From Dactylorhiza incarnata (Eukaryota; Streptophyta; Magnoliopsida; Asparagales; Orchidaceae): 64,000 nt of DNA. The notes beneath the pieces are model-generated. The model had not been told where the DNA came from, searched no databases, and saw only the letters and a list, made by a program, of their open reading frames with translations. Made by a program: the position numbers and the translations under genes. Of the stretch, positions 40,914 to 52,826 are shown piece by piece (positions within the stretch are counted from its first letter, which is position 1; every line of letters begins with the position of its first letter). The stretch is from assembly GCA_033032865.1 (NCBI GenBank), contig JAWHQI010000065.1, forward strand, positions 2,232,001 to 2,296,000, in the 5' to 3' direction.

Positions 40914-42387
40914 TGATGCGCGTTCGGCAAGTGCACCGGTCGCTGTCAAGTAATAAAAGTAGGGAGAAACTCCCCGAATATCGTTCTCTAAGGACTGCAA
41001 GTTGGGTAGTATGATTCGCCTATTAGGAAATGTTTAAAGAGATTCTCAAATACATAATGAAAGAAGAGGGTTTTGAAAGTGGTTTTCCTAAGTTAACAAC
41101 AGAGAAGGAAAATGCGGGCCTAGAGCTCTGCTTCGCAAAGTCGGGGTGAGTGCAGCGGCCGCGATGCCGCGCTTCGGTAAGCGGGTGAAATGGCCACAGA
41201 GCGGGGTTTTGCGAGGGTCGTATTCACCTCTTCGCCAACATCACCACTAGCAATTGCTAGATGGCTTCACACGCAAACAACTCAGAATATCACAATGAAA
41301 AGCAAAGCGCTTCTCACAACCATAGCATCATTGCACATGAACATCACACAAAGGATCTATAACAATAGACTAGCAAGAGTTCATTACAATCAACACTAAA
41401 ATAAGCACAAGCTCAAGGTTTAGAAAGGACCCAACAGAAGATGTCACCGTATCCTGGGTTCTCGGCCGGAATGAGAGGTTGTCGGTCTCTCTCCGGGCTC
41501 GGCCCTCAGATGGTGTGCGGACTCGAAGGAGGCTGTCACTTCTCCAGCGATCTTCAGCGCTTCTATGGCCTCCAAGACGAAGAATGCTTGAACTCGTGGT
41601 GAAGAAAGCTTGCAAACGATCCCGGATGGAAGTGTGGTGGAAGAGATCACCGGAGGTGGTCTCCTAGGGTGGAAAAGGTGAAAATGGCGGGCTTCTCTGG
41701 CTTTTCCCGCGAGAGGGATCGTCCTCCCCGGAATCCGTCCTAAATGCTGCAGATTTCCTGCTTTAAATACTAAACAGGCGGAATTTTAGTCACACACGGG
41801 CGAACGCACGGTCGTGCGTTGCCCGTGCGTTATTAAACGATTAAACTTGACTTGAGGAAGAAGCAGAAGTGCCCGTGCGTCTTACTCACGCACGGGCAAA
41901 TCCGCCCGTGCGTAAGAACGCACGGACAAACTCAGAATAACTAAAATCAAGAAGAAACAGGCGATCGTGCGTTTTACTCACGCACGGGCAAACCGCCCGT
42001 GCGTTAAAACGCACGACCAAAGTCAGATCACCGGATTCCTTCCCAGATGAGAGCGCGCGATCGCATCCGACCGTGCGTCAATAAAACGCACGACCGTGCG
42101 TTGTACACAATCATGATTTCTGGAGAACGGGGTGATTCAACCACCTGCAAGCAAAGCAAACCATCTGGGAATACACCTCCAGCACCAATCAAACACAGAA
42201 AAAGGATTGGGGAGCACCATGTGCTTACCCCCAATGACAAGGAGCGCAAATGCACACCAAAACGGGCCTAAGAGTGCACTTAGCATGAAATAACGAATAT
42301 GAATGAAAACATGCCTAAAATGTAGTGCATAGACTCGATAATCGGCCCAGATGAACCCATAAATGTGTATATAAATGAGACTCATCA
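40914..42387 (-). repeat. Full-length LTR (3') of the Athila-like derivative
   Basis: 1474 bp. It contains the phrase GGCAAGTGCACCGGTCGC (about 40,928) common in this group, and at 41,800-42,100 a dense array of CGCACGGGC/GCCCGTGCG words in both orientations. Confidence 0.8.
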
Positions 42388-43786
42388 CACCCCCAGACTT
42401 AACCATTTGCACGTCTCGGGCAAACTACTCAGCTCTCCTGTCGGAACAATTGGGTGTTAGAGTGAGTTTGAGCGGTAGAGACCCATGCGAAGTCGCATGC
42501 TCACGTGCGTAGAAGTACGTTAGAGTAGAATTTAACTCAAGATTATATTTAACTATTTCCAGAATAGTAATTTGAAATCTAGTTTACTCGGATGGTGAAT
42601 CCCGGTGAATCTTTCGGTCGCGCACAAGGGAAAATAGCGTGACTAATGAGTAGAGGATTACTCGAATCAAAGCTCGGGACAATCTCCTAAGAAATCCATC
42701 AAAGGCGGTGTCCATAGGCTTGCACGTTCCCACTCTCTCCACTGCATGAGATGTCTCATATCTAAAATCAATAGGACTTATAGGTTAAGATTTGGCTTAG
42801 GATGAGCTTAGGTTAGATAAGTAGAAGAACGATGGGCATCGCACTCAACATAACCTGAGCACACGAGAGCATAAAATCACCAATACAAGAAAATTAAGAA
42901 CCACACAACACCCCCAGACTTCAACTGGATACTAGGTGTGTGCTAAGCCGATCACACAATGTTTTGTCGAGAGATTGCATTTGAACGTTCTTTTCGCAAA
43001 AAATTCTTTTCTTTTCTTTCTTTTCTGTAATCTTCTCGACAGAATATATTTTGTAGGCACAATAAACTTCTCCTTTAGCTATTACAAAGCTACCATACAC
43101 TCAGAGATAACAACAAACGAAAGATATATATATTTCTTTCAACTCATTTGTTGGTGCGAAATTAGGGCTGGCCGTATGGCTTTGGTGAAATTTAAGTGGA
43201 GCTAAAAAAGGAGGAAAGGTCGGCTCAAGTGGACTTGCAAAGGTGATTACATTGGTTAGGATTTCAAAAGCACAAACGGATCAAGAGACGGCCTAAATCA
43301 CGCTTTATAACGAGCTATTCAACGCAATCGTTTCAAGAGTCGCCTAGTGCAAGTTCTAGCCACCAAGAAAGGTTATCCTTCCTTCCGACCCTAATAATAA
43401 GCTACTACTAATCTTGCTACACTCGACCCTATGCTACCATTGGATTCACCGGATTCACCACTAGAGTAAAATAAATTGCAACTACTATAATAGAAATAAT
43501 TAAATTATAACATTGAATTTTATTCTACTCTAATTGAATTTCTAGGCGTGACAGGAGCACTCGACTAGAGCACTACTCGAGTCGACATTTTTCTCTACCC
43601 CTCACTCCTACACTAACATTCCAATTCTCACGAGCGGGGAACCTCACAGCAATACCCAATAAGCGTGTGTGATCAAGTACGCGTGAACTAGGTGCAAATG
43701 TGTGCAACAAAATTAAAAATCCTAACGCAGCACATTCTAGCATGCTATGCAAAGTGTGTGCACGTGCATAACCGATCTCTCCCCCA
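42388..43786 (-). other. Interior of the Athila-like derivative
   Basis: Non-coding. Polypurine tract at its lower edge, a second polypurine-like word at about 42,911, and short frames without domains. Confidence 0.6.
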
Positions 43787-44295
43787 GTCTTACTCACGCA
43801 CGGGCAAATCCTCCCGTGCGTAAGAACGCACGGACAAACTCAGAATAGCTAAAATCAAGAAGAAACAGGCGATCGTGCGTTTTACTCATGCACGGGCAAA
43901 CCGCCCGTGCGTTAAAAAGCACGACCAAAGTCAGATCACCGGATTCCTTCCCAGATGAGAGCGCGCGATCGCATCCGACCGTGCGTCAATAAAACGCACG
44001 ACCGTGCGTTGTACACAGTCATGATTTCTGGAGAACGGGGTGATTCAACCACCTGCAAGCAAAGCAAACCAGCTGGGAATACACCTCCAACACCAATCAA
44101 ACACAGAAAAAGGATTGGGGAGCACCATGTGCTTACCCCCAATGACAAGGAGCGCAAATGCACACCAAAACGGGCCTAAGAGTGCACTTAGCATGGAATA
44201 ACGAATATGAATGAAAACATGCCTAAAGTGTAGTGCATAGACTCGATAATCGGCCCAGATGAACCCATAAATGTGTATATAAATGGGACTCATCA
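43787..44295 (-). repeat. Truncated LTR (5') of the Athila-like derivative
   Basis: Matches 41,879-42,387 over 509 bp without gaps; by hand count there are about 10 substitutions. The break at its lower edge falls in CCCCCAGTCTTAC, beside a polypurine-complement-like word. Confidence 0.8.
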
Positions 44296-44300
44296 GTACT

Positions 44301-45269
44301 CTAACACCATAGTCCTATATCCATAACCACAGACATGATTGAACATGGCCACCGGCCAAAATAATTGAAAATTAATATATATATATATTACAATTATAAA
44401 TATTGCTCAAAGATTATGTATAAAAATGAAATAGAAAACGAATAAAATTGATAATGAAGTAATTAATAACCCAACGTGATAAAAGTGTTTATTATAGATA
44501 TTTTCTAAAATTCTATATCCCCTATGATTCTTGTAGCTATCAAAATTTTAAAAAATAATATAATAAACACGATGTGCCCTTCTTTAATTGGTATTAGAAT
44601 ATGATTCTTGGAATTAGAATTGAAGGTCCATTTTCATTAATTGGCCTCCATATTTTATTTCTGAAGTCTGAATTGTGTTCAACCGTGCGCACCTTAAACT
44701 AAGCATAATTTGAGCGTAAATGAGTGCGAGTGAGCATAAAATTGAGTAAATGAACATAAAATATCATCATAATTAAGCAAAACCAAAATATAAGTATAAA
44801 GTTTGTGGACAAAATGCAAAGTAAAAGCAGATATGAGGAAGCAGCTCATAACAATGACTTCATTCATTTATCAAACCCTTTTATTCCCTCTTGTTTACAT
44901 CAACCCAGCTCATTTTTTAAAGAAAGAAACTTACCGAATTTAGTTACAACAATTTGATTTCCTCAAGGGACAACACGCTTCCCCAAATTGATATCTTTCC
45001 ATTCTATCACTATTGCTGAGTGTGAGCCCGTTTCTCTGTCTTTGTGTGATGAGGGAGATGATTTGAACTGGTGCTCCCATAACATCAGTTCTCTCAAGAA
45101 ACCTTTATTTTATTTACACCCTGCGGTTTGGAAGCAATAAACACTGCGTTATTTTTAGTATTCCAAGAAATTACATTCTACCTAATGTGGAGGTAAACTC
45201 ATTTCCAAAACCATCTTATGTGGACTTCTGTCTTCTATCCTCTTAGGCAGTGTGACACCTTACAACTAC
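44301..45269. other. AT-rich intergenic stretch
   Basis: No gene or repeat boundary is recognised. An AT dinucleotide run is at 44,374-44,386. The PIF/Harbinger element to its right is inserted at TTA 45,270-45,272. Confidence 0.5.
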
Positions 45270-45663
45270 TTAGGGCCTGTTTGGCTAAGCTGCAGCGCTG
45301 GGAGAAGCAGTGGTGGGAAACAGTGGTGCAGGAATCTGCTGTTTTGCAGTGGTGGAAAAATTCATGAAACTGTTTGGAAAACTGTATTTGCAGTGCTGTG
45401 TAAAACAGTGGTGCATAATTAAATAGTAATGAAAAATAAATAGTAATGGAAATTAAACAGTAATGAAAATTAAACAGTACGCATAATTTACAAAGTCCAA
45501 CTAAAAATTAAACAATTTGCGCGACACAAATATTTGCGATAAATATAATTCAACTAGATGACGTTCTCTTTTCTCCAACGCAAGTAAATATCATCTGCAA
45601 AAGAGAATTACGCTAGATTAGATAAATTTAATATAAAATAAGTAGTTTATCTGCAAAAGAGAA

Positions 45664-47036
45664 TTACCCGTGAGCATTTTCTAATTGGTCCGCAATGAAT
45701 TCTCTTAAAGCAGACATCTCAGGTGCACCTGTCCCCTCATGTGTAGTTGGCTCTACGCTCGGAGTTGTGACTCTGTCGGTTCGTCGACGTTGTGCCCTAT
45801 GTTCGTATGCCTCTGGATGCACGAAGGTCTCATCAAGATCACATGCTCCAAACTCTGGATCAACCCTAGACGGATGTCTTCTTGTGTAATTATGGATGGC
45901 CATTGTAGCCACCACAATTATGCATTGCTTTGAAAATGAGTATTGTGGCATCTTTCTAAGGATGCGCCATTATTTTTCCATACGCCAAAGCTTCGTTCGA
46001 TAACAGTACGCAGAGATGAGTGCGCTTGATTAAATATTTCCCGGCGACCTTCAATAGGACTGTCACCTCGAGCAAAGTCCGACAAGTGATATCTTGTTTC
46101 TGGGAGTGGCTTCAGAAGACCCGTTTCTAATGGATATCCAGCATCAACCAGATAATATTTCCCTGTATTTAAATGATTAAATATAAGAAATTTTTAAATA
46201 TTAAGTGATAAATAATAAACATTCATTATAAATGCGGTGATAAATTTACCTGGAGGCGCATATGGAAATTTACACCTTCTATCTCGCACAACTCTGTGAT
46301 AAATGCGGGTATCATGAGCTGAACCTTCCCATCCAGGTACAACATATGTAAAACACATATTGAAATCACACACTGCCATTACATTTTGAGTTGGTGATCC
46401 ATGTCGGCCAATATATGCGACTTGCTCATGTACTGGAATGCAAGCATCTACATGCGTCCCATCAATTGCTCCAATGCAATCCTTGAAATAATTCATGTAC
46501 CTGTCATCATTTTCAATATGGGAGGGAATATGTCTGAACTGTGGATCAGTAGGTGCTATGATATCCATTGAAAGGCGTGTCAGTGCACGTAGCCCTTTCT
46601 CAAAATATCGACTAATTGTTTCGGTTGAATGTAGGAAGCGTTCAGACGTCTTTCTCATAGTTTCATGATGCCCAAGAATGTATAATGTCATTCCCAACAC
46701 CTCCCGGGTTGCAGTCCTTCTTGATCCTTTTAAGCCATATGATTGTTGTAATAAGTTCAATAGGTCCAAAAAGATTTGTTTCGACATGCGAAAATTATCG
46801 AAAAATCTTCCTGGATGCCCTTCTAATAACTCTGCGACCCATTTGTCCCCAGTTTGCTTTGAGGTCATGCAAGGTATCTTATTAGGAGACGGGAAGACGT
46901 ATTCACCTATTACAGATGCTGTCGTCGCAACGAGATTCTGGTAAATAATAAATCGGCGTTGCCGGTTCGTTTGGTGAATTAACATGAGCTCTTCGTCATC
47001 AATCATAACATCGTTATCGTTGTTTTGTTCTTCCAT
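45664..47036 (-). pseudogene. PIF/Harbinger DDE transposase (two exons, one frameshift)
   Basis: Exon 1 is 47,036-46,250 and exon 2 is 46,162-45,664, with an 87-bp GT-AG intron joining in phase (PPG|KYYLVDAGYP). The N-terminal part has a helix-turn-helix-like region (REVLGMTLYILGHHETMRKT, TISRYFEKGL). Catalytic residues: Asp in CIGAIDGTHVDA, Asp in EGSAHDTRIYHR, Glu in LRTVIERSFGVWK. By family knowledge it cuts and joins the element at TWA sites with the Myb-like partner. In exon 2 the frame shifts by one base in the A5 run at 45,975-45,979; beyond it RILRKMPQYSFS and IHNYTRRHPS resume and run to a normal stop. A sequencing error in the homopolymer is possible, in which case the gene would be intact. 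Confidence 0.88.
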
Positions 47037-47079
47037 AGTGATAACCTAAAAAATAATTAGGCATGGATACATAACATTA

Positions 47080-47320
47080 ATAACAAATATCAGTACAAAA
47101 TGTCACTACAATAATGAAGTACATGATCCCACAAAGTAGGCACAAAATGTTACATAAAGTACAAAATGTTACATAAAGTACAAAACATGAGTTACATATC
47201 AGTACAAAATGAAGTACATGATCCCACAAAATGAAGTACATGATCCCACAAAATGTCACTACAATAATGAAGTACATGATCCCACAAAATGTCACTACAA
47301 TAATAACAAAAGGAAGCACA
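47080..47320. repeat. Short tandem repeats between the two Harbinger genes
   Basis: Repeated GAAGTACATGATCCCACAAA and AATGTCACTACAATAAT phrases, at least four copies each in mixed order, plus AAATGTTACATAAAGTAC twice. They occupy the intergenic spacer downstream (minus sense) of the Myb-like gene. Confidence 0.88.
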
Positions 47321-47357
47321 TCATCCCAAAATATCATTCTACAAAACTATGAAGGCT

Positions 47358-48374
47358 TTACTTCAGCGATTCCATGTAACGTTTCTTCAACCACGACACC
47401 TTCCTATCATCTGGGAGATTCATGAAAAATATCCTATTGTTGAGATTAATGAAGTACAACGTGGCAAAATCGTACAAGTCCTCGTCATCGAATAGGCATG
47501 GAAACTTCTCTATCTCGTGTACTGCTTCACTCAACATATATATACTGGGAGGAACAATCGGTGCTGCAACTGTAAGCCCCACAGATCGTGTTACGTCCAG
47601 TAACCCATCAACTCGTGCCATCATGGCATCTTTTGTGCCTACTTCTTTTATGTTACCTTTACGGAATCTTTTTACGCCTGCCGTCATTTTTGAAGTCGAG
47701 CCACTCTCATTATCTTTTGTGCCACCATCACATTGTGTGTCCCCACTATCATTCATATTACCAGCTGGGGTAGCAATACTCTCGACTACATGATCATCGT
47801 CATCGGAAATCGGCTCAGGTTCAGAAAATAAAGGGTGCATTTCCCCCATGGATGGGATCCATGAATTTTCTCCCGTAGCAACTATCAAGCTAAACATCTT
47901 ATCCATTTTGTCTTCAAGCTCGGGTGCTATGCCGGCATATCGAAATTTCTTGGCGGCTGGTAACATCTAAAATGAGGAAAAAAATTAACACGAATATATA
48001 TAATTGTATATAAGTTAAATAATCAAAAATTTACACTTCCTAACCTTAATGCGCTCTTCCCACCATTCATCTGATGCATCAATTGTTCTTTTTGTTGGGT
48101 TCCAACCCAAACCAGTCTCCCCTCTTTTGAGCTCCCGCCAGAGCTTCCACTCACGCTTCAACTGATCCCATTTGTTCTTCAATTGTGCGCGAGTGTAATT
48201 AAATGTCGTACGCTCTTTGAAGTTCTTAATCAAATTTAGCCAACCATCTCTGCTGAAATGGGTGTTTGGTCTATTGCCTAATTCAATCTCTTGTATACAT
48301 AGGTCGCAAAATATGTGTACGTGCGCAGACTCCCATTGTGCCGAAATAGCACCATCCTTTGGTTTACCCATCAC
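47358..48374 (-). CDS. Harbinger Myb/SANT-like partner protein (two exons)
   Basis: Exon 1 is 48,374-48,045 and exon 2 is 47,966-47,358, joined by a 78-bp GT-AG intron, giving about 312 residues uninterrupted. Residues ~15-110 form a Myb/SANT-like DNA-binding domain (Myb_DNA-bind_3 type): AHVHIFCDLCIQEIELGNRP, the HFSRDGWLNLI block, QLKNKWDQLKREWKLW, and GLGWNPTKRTIDASDEWWEE. Exon 2 is acidic in the middle and ends DRKVSWLKKRYMESLK. In PIF/Harbinger elements this protein binds element DNA and helps bring the transposase to the nucleus. Start chosen: the first ATG at 48,374, before the domain. A host gene derived from such an element is the alternative, but the position inside the element argues against it. 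Confidence 0.85.
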
Positions 48375-49320
48375 TCGCCTAAAAAAATGAGTTGATGTTT
48401 TCTAATTATTTGCACTCTCCAAGCATTAGGCAACACAACATCAATGAGCAAATAAAAAATTGCATTTCTACTCACAAATAACAATTACATTTCTACTCAC
48501 AAGCATTTTGAGATTCATCCAAAAAGGCCCAAATAACAATTTGAGAAATGTATTAGTTATTTTTCTGGAACCAGGTTAGTAGAGATGTATAGCATATTGG
48601 AGATCTGCCAATATCCTACTATCGGAAATCTGCCAAAAATAATAATTTTGGTTTAAAACGAATACATTTCTACTATCGGGTCAAGGATTTTGGCAAAAAA
48701 AAACTATCAGAAATCATTTTGGAACCTATCGGAGATCATTTTGCAACCTATCGAAATCTGCCGGAGATGGCAAAAAAATCCAAGATCGGGCAGTGATGTT
48801 CTTAAAAATAACAAATATTTTTTTTTTACACCCAATCAGAGGAGTAATCAGGCGGAGAAGACCGCATTTCCCTATCAGAGCAGGGGCGGAGAAGCTATGC
48901 GAACTGCATGGGCGAGGAGAGATCTGCCGGCGTCGTCTACGTCGGAGAGGATCGTCGGCGTCGTCGGCGTCGATGGAGGCCAATATCTGCGTCGGAGACA
49001 GTTAGGAGGAGATATCGAAGAAGAGCGCCGGCGATGGGAAGAGCGAGAGCTATCGGCGTCGAAGTACATACCTTTCGGAGATGCGAGAGCTATCGGAGAA
49101 GAGCGCCGGGAATGCGAGAGCTATCGGCCGGAATGAGCCGCTGCAGCTAGGGCATATGGGAAAAATCGCGGAAGAGAAATGGGCGGAAATCCTATGTGCC
49201 GCTGTTTATCGCGAATCCGAATTCCACCGCAGTCCCACCGCAGGCGCTTTTTTTCTGTTTGGCGCTGCTGCGTGTGTCGCAGCAGTGTGCAGCTGCTGTG
49301 CTGCTTTACCAAACAGACCC
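48375..49320. other. Non-coding right part of the Harbinger element
   Basis: Contains ATCGGAAATCTGCC and CTATCGGA repeats (48,600-48,770) and a GC-rich block with GTCGGCGTCG and CGAGAGCTATCGG repeats (48,930-49,130). Arg-rich frames here are simple-sequence artefacts. Confidence 0.6.
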
Positions 49321-49323
49321 TTA

Positions 49324-50364
49324 GTTCTAAATTTTGAGATAGCTAGATTGTGATGCTTCTTGTTCTGTGGTGATTGATTTTGGCTACTGAACGTTTTTAA
49401 AATTCCAACTTTTCTGGCATGCGTTGGAACATTTATGATACGTTTCAATAACTATATTCAAAATAAAAATAAATGCTCGTTTTACACTGTGTACATATCA
49501 AAGTCTACTTGACAATTTGAAGTTGTAAATTGCTAAAATATTAACTGTTTTATTGTTTTTAATTTGCAGGCTGACATGATTATCATCAATCCTTTTTCAT
49601 GGTCTATGCTTCCATTGCACGATCGGTACAAACTTAATCCTAAACTCCAATTAATAATTTTATGTGGGAGAATTAACATGTTGATGTGATTTCTATTTTA
49701 TGTCATTGTGTTTCAATTTATGTCATTGATCATGTCTGTTGTGAATCAGTGTAGTAATGTATGTGGGTCATGAGGCAATGTAGTCATGTGTATAATAGTC
49801 AATCTAATGTGAACCATCATTTCTGTAATATTGAGCTTGGCCGAAACTATCTAAAATTCCCTACCTTTTTTTACCAATATTTCTGTGAACTCATCATTCT
49901 ACGTCAGGATTATACTCTTTGACTTTTCACATCTAGTCAAACTTTCATCTCATTCTCATGGCCCACACACATTTAATATCTAGCCACCTCATCACTCATA
50001 AGCCCCACCTTCATCTACACTCCAAGTCAAAACCACCCACACCACCTTCCTCTTGAAGCCACATCTATACTCATGCTCCACTCATGAAACTGTTGAGTAC
50101 ACACCTCCTCCACTCTTGGAATGGCCACCCTTCTTCTTGAAACAACTAGCTACACATCTCCAATCTATAAACTGTTAGTTATATCTTAGAATGACCTCCC
50201 TCTCTTCCTCCTCGATCTACTATACCACATATTATGACCCCTTGGACCACCTCCTTGTTGTAACCTGTACCTTTCAAGTACCATAACCAGCCCCCCTAAA
50301 CTCTCTTGGACTTTTCTTTTAATCGTAAAAAAAAGAATTTTCGGATGCTCACAAATATTTGCGG
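49324..50364. other. Intergenic stretch with one weak exon-like segment
   Basis: Mostly AT-rich. At 49,555-49,630 a TTTTTAATTTGCAG acceptor-like site is followed by an open stretch ADMIIINPFSWSMLPLHDR. It has no identified partner exons. No repeat boundaries seen. Confidence 0.35.
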
Positions 50365-50365
50365 T

Positions 50366-51100
50366 GTAACGCTCGTTTTCCCTCTCATGAGGCGTTGGAT
50401 GCGTGCTTGATGGCTGGGATGAGATATGATATGCTAGGATGAGCCGTGGAGCGGTTTGGAGGGGTTTTCTAGCCTACACGGACTGGTACACGACCATGTA
50501 TATGGCCGTGTACTTAGTCCTGGAACCCCAGCTTGAACAGCCCCTGTCCAGAGCCCGACACGTCCTGGAGAGGACGTGTGCCTAGCCATGTTAGTGGACA
50601 CAGCCGGCCCAAGTCGTGTGCAACTTGTGAACATGCCCTGTAGAAATCTGGAGTTGGAAGGCGGGATATGACATGTACACGACCATGTCCTTGGGCGTGT
50701 ACGGAGTCATAAAGCTGATTTTGACTTGTTTTCAGCCGTTTGATTATGGGAATCTTGATCCAATGCCCTAGGTTCAATCCTAAACCCCTCTTGTGCGGTT
50801 TAGGGTCGAAATAAGGCTCATTTGGGTCATTTGGGTGGGGGGGGGGGGGGGGGGGGGTTGAGAGAGGGGAAGGAGGAGCTAGGGCTTGGAGGAGGAAGAA
50901 GGTGGTGTCACCGGAGCTAGAGAGCTCCAATCGTCGATTTGTCACCGCCAACGCGTAGGTAATCACTCTGCGCTTCTCCTCCACCCATTTTCTTGAGGTT
51001 TTCATGGCTAGAAAGGAATGAACGAATGTAACGATCTTCTCCACGGGTTTAAGACACGTTTTGTTTTCTTGTTTTTACTATGCGTATGGTGTGATTGTGG
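50366..51100 (+). repeat. LTR-like segment, plus orientation
   Basis: Starts TGTAACGCTCGTTTTCC, has ACGACCATGT/GGCCGTGTAC words, a GTTTAGGGTCG-type leader and a run of about 23 G at 50,838-50,861. The style is that of a gypsy LTR. No partner copy or right boundary was found. Confidence 0.4.
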
Positions 51101-51741
51101 CACCCGGTTCCTCTAATTAGAGGGCTTAGAGTAGCCACGGTTCATTGCGAACCACTTGGGCATGAGATTGCGACCATGACATGCTTGCATTAGATGCCCG
51201 AGTTCGATTCCAGGATAGGCCGGATAAAAGCAAAGGAAATGTACATCGAAAGAGAAGAGGAGAAGAAACACTTCATGAGGCTTTAGCTTTTTAGCCGGTT
51301 AGCATGCTTCCGCATTGGAACCTTGCCCTGCAACCAAGACAACAAAAGCGGTGCACGAGGGCCAGCTATGAGCTGACCACAACTACGTAACAACTCCCCT
51401 CCCAACCGTCCTAACTGATCCCAAGAAACCACATCACCCTCCAAGTCAGCATTTCATATAAAACCTGAAAACATATAAATATGCATTTAAAACACTAATC
51501 TATATGTCACAAACAACAACCACGTCTCTAGGTTGAGCATTAAAGTAAAGGGGTCTAACTTGCAAAATGAATGCAAGCAGGTATTACCCACAACACCCTA
51601 ATCACATGTATAAGTCTAACAGACCATAACAACACAATCACATCATATATCAAAATAAGGGTATGATGGTAGTATACCCTAATACAGTCCCAACGGCCAC
51701 TACCTCTCCATTATATTATTCAAACATACACGTAGGCTATG

Positions 51742-52826
51742 TTATCAAAGGCGCAACAAGGTGCACATGGGTCCTGGAGCCTGGGCGCAGGCGCGCGCCT
51801 GAGGCACGTGAGGCGCAAAAAAGAAATAAATGACCAAATATTATTTATTAAATAACAAATACATATAAAAACATTTACTACCATATTAGCACATAAAGGA
51901 AATGTAACTTGAACCTATAATAGATGTTCAATAAAACAGAAACATAGATTTTCATATATGTAGCCATATAGGAAATGTATAATAGACATTCAATACAACA
52001 AAAACATGAATATTCATATATGAAGCCATAGAGGAAATGTAACATGGATCAACACACCTGCATTGTCCATCTCATAAGAAATGTTCAGATATTTCCACCT
52101 ACAATGCTTTCAAAAAATTACTCTAATTCAACTTGCTGAGGATTCAAAATTGCATTTACCTCGTGTGCAACTATTGTCTTGCATTTTTATTTACTTGTTA
52201 AAATTCATATCAACATACATCACACTTATTTTTAGAGAATAAAAACATCTTTATGGAGAGAAATATCAGACTCTTTTGTTGTCTTTTTCACAATTTAAAC
52301 CAATTAATAGACAGCCTGGATATTGAACGGGAGGGAAAATCAATACAAAAGATCTGACTAGCCCAATTCAGGAAGCCAGCGGATGATGCCTCAACAAACG
52401 ATGTCTAGGATCTGGAATCCGCCGGCGAGAGCTAAAGGAGGAAATGGCGAGAGAGACGAGCAGTTATCCAGCGGCAAGAGGAGGAAATGGCGAGAGAGAC
52501 GAGCAGTTATACGGCGGCAAGAGGAGGAAATGGCGAGAGAGACGAGCAGAAATGGCGAGAAAGAGGAGAGTCCGAATAGTCTGAATGGGTTCTGGATCAG
52601 TTTTGGAGAATATAGAAACATCGAAACCCGAAATAACCCTTAAATCGAGTCGGATAGCTTATTTAGACCGGCAGATGGATGAGGCGCATCTAGGCTGCGC
52701 CTTGAGTTCACGCTAGGCGCGTCTGAAGCGTGCCTGACGCATCTCGCCCGCCTTGGTCTTGCAAAGGCGAACATGCATGCGCCCGGCGCCTCAGGAGCGC
52801 CTAGACGCGCACCTTGATAACATAGG
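51742..52826. mobile_element. Inverted-repeat (non-autonomous) DNA element
   Basis: Ends are CTATGTTATCAAAGGCGC (left) and, in reverse complement, CTATGTTATCAAGGTGCGCG (right). Both are followed by GC-rich GGCGC/GCGCC words (51,780-51,810 and 52,680-52,810), and the interior is ~850 bp of AT-rich, non-coding DNA. The terminal design is that of a MITE-like element. The target duplication is not clear (GGC on both sides is possible). Confidence 0.65.
52438..52566. repeat. 43-bp tandem repeat, three units
   Basis: Unit GAGGAAATGGCGAGAGAGAC plus 23 more bases, starting at 52,438, 52,481 and 52,524. It sits inside the inverted-repeat element. Confidence 0.9.

Larger units (their letters stand above)
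40914..44295 (-). mobile_element. Athila-like gypsy derivative with all coding sequence deleted
   Basis: A 3382-bp unit flanked by the 5-bp duplication GTACT (40,909-40,913 and 44,296-44,300). The lower LTR is full length (40,914-42,387) and the upper one is a 509-bp remnant (43,787-44,295). On the minus strand the LTR starts TGATGAGTC and is preceded by GTCTGGGGGTG, the Athila-style polypurine tract; a second AGTCTGGGGGTG lies at about 42,911. The interior (1.4 kb) has no gag, pol or primer site. The deletion removed the 5' part of the interior together with ~960 bp of the 5' LTR. Confidence 0.8.
45273..49320 (-). mobile_element. PIF/Harbinger DNA transposon with both element genes
   Basis: 4048 bp. 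Termini are GGGCCTGTTTGGCTAAGC (left) and GGGTCTGTTTGGTAAAGC (right, reverse complement), matching at 15 of 18, with the 3-bp target duplication TTA (45,270-45,272 and 49,321-49,323). It encodes the two proteins of autonomous members, a DDE transposase and a Myb/SANT-like protein, both on the minus strand. The only coding damage I see is one frameshift in an A run of the transposase. Next to the left terminus, 45,419-45,480 has four loose repeats of AAATAGTAATG(A/G)AAA. Confidence 0.92.

Noticed and set aside
47080..47340. CRISPR-like array of short repeats
   Set aside because: Repeats are adjacent or overlapping with no unique spacers; it is a minisatellite between two transposon genes of a plant element.
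48690..49353. Overlapping Arg-rich frames on both strands at the right end of the Harbinger element
   Set aside because: They derive from GTCGGCGTCG and CGAGAGCTATCGG repeats in the subterminal region.
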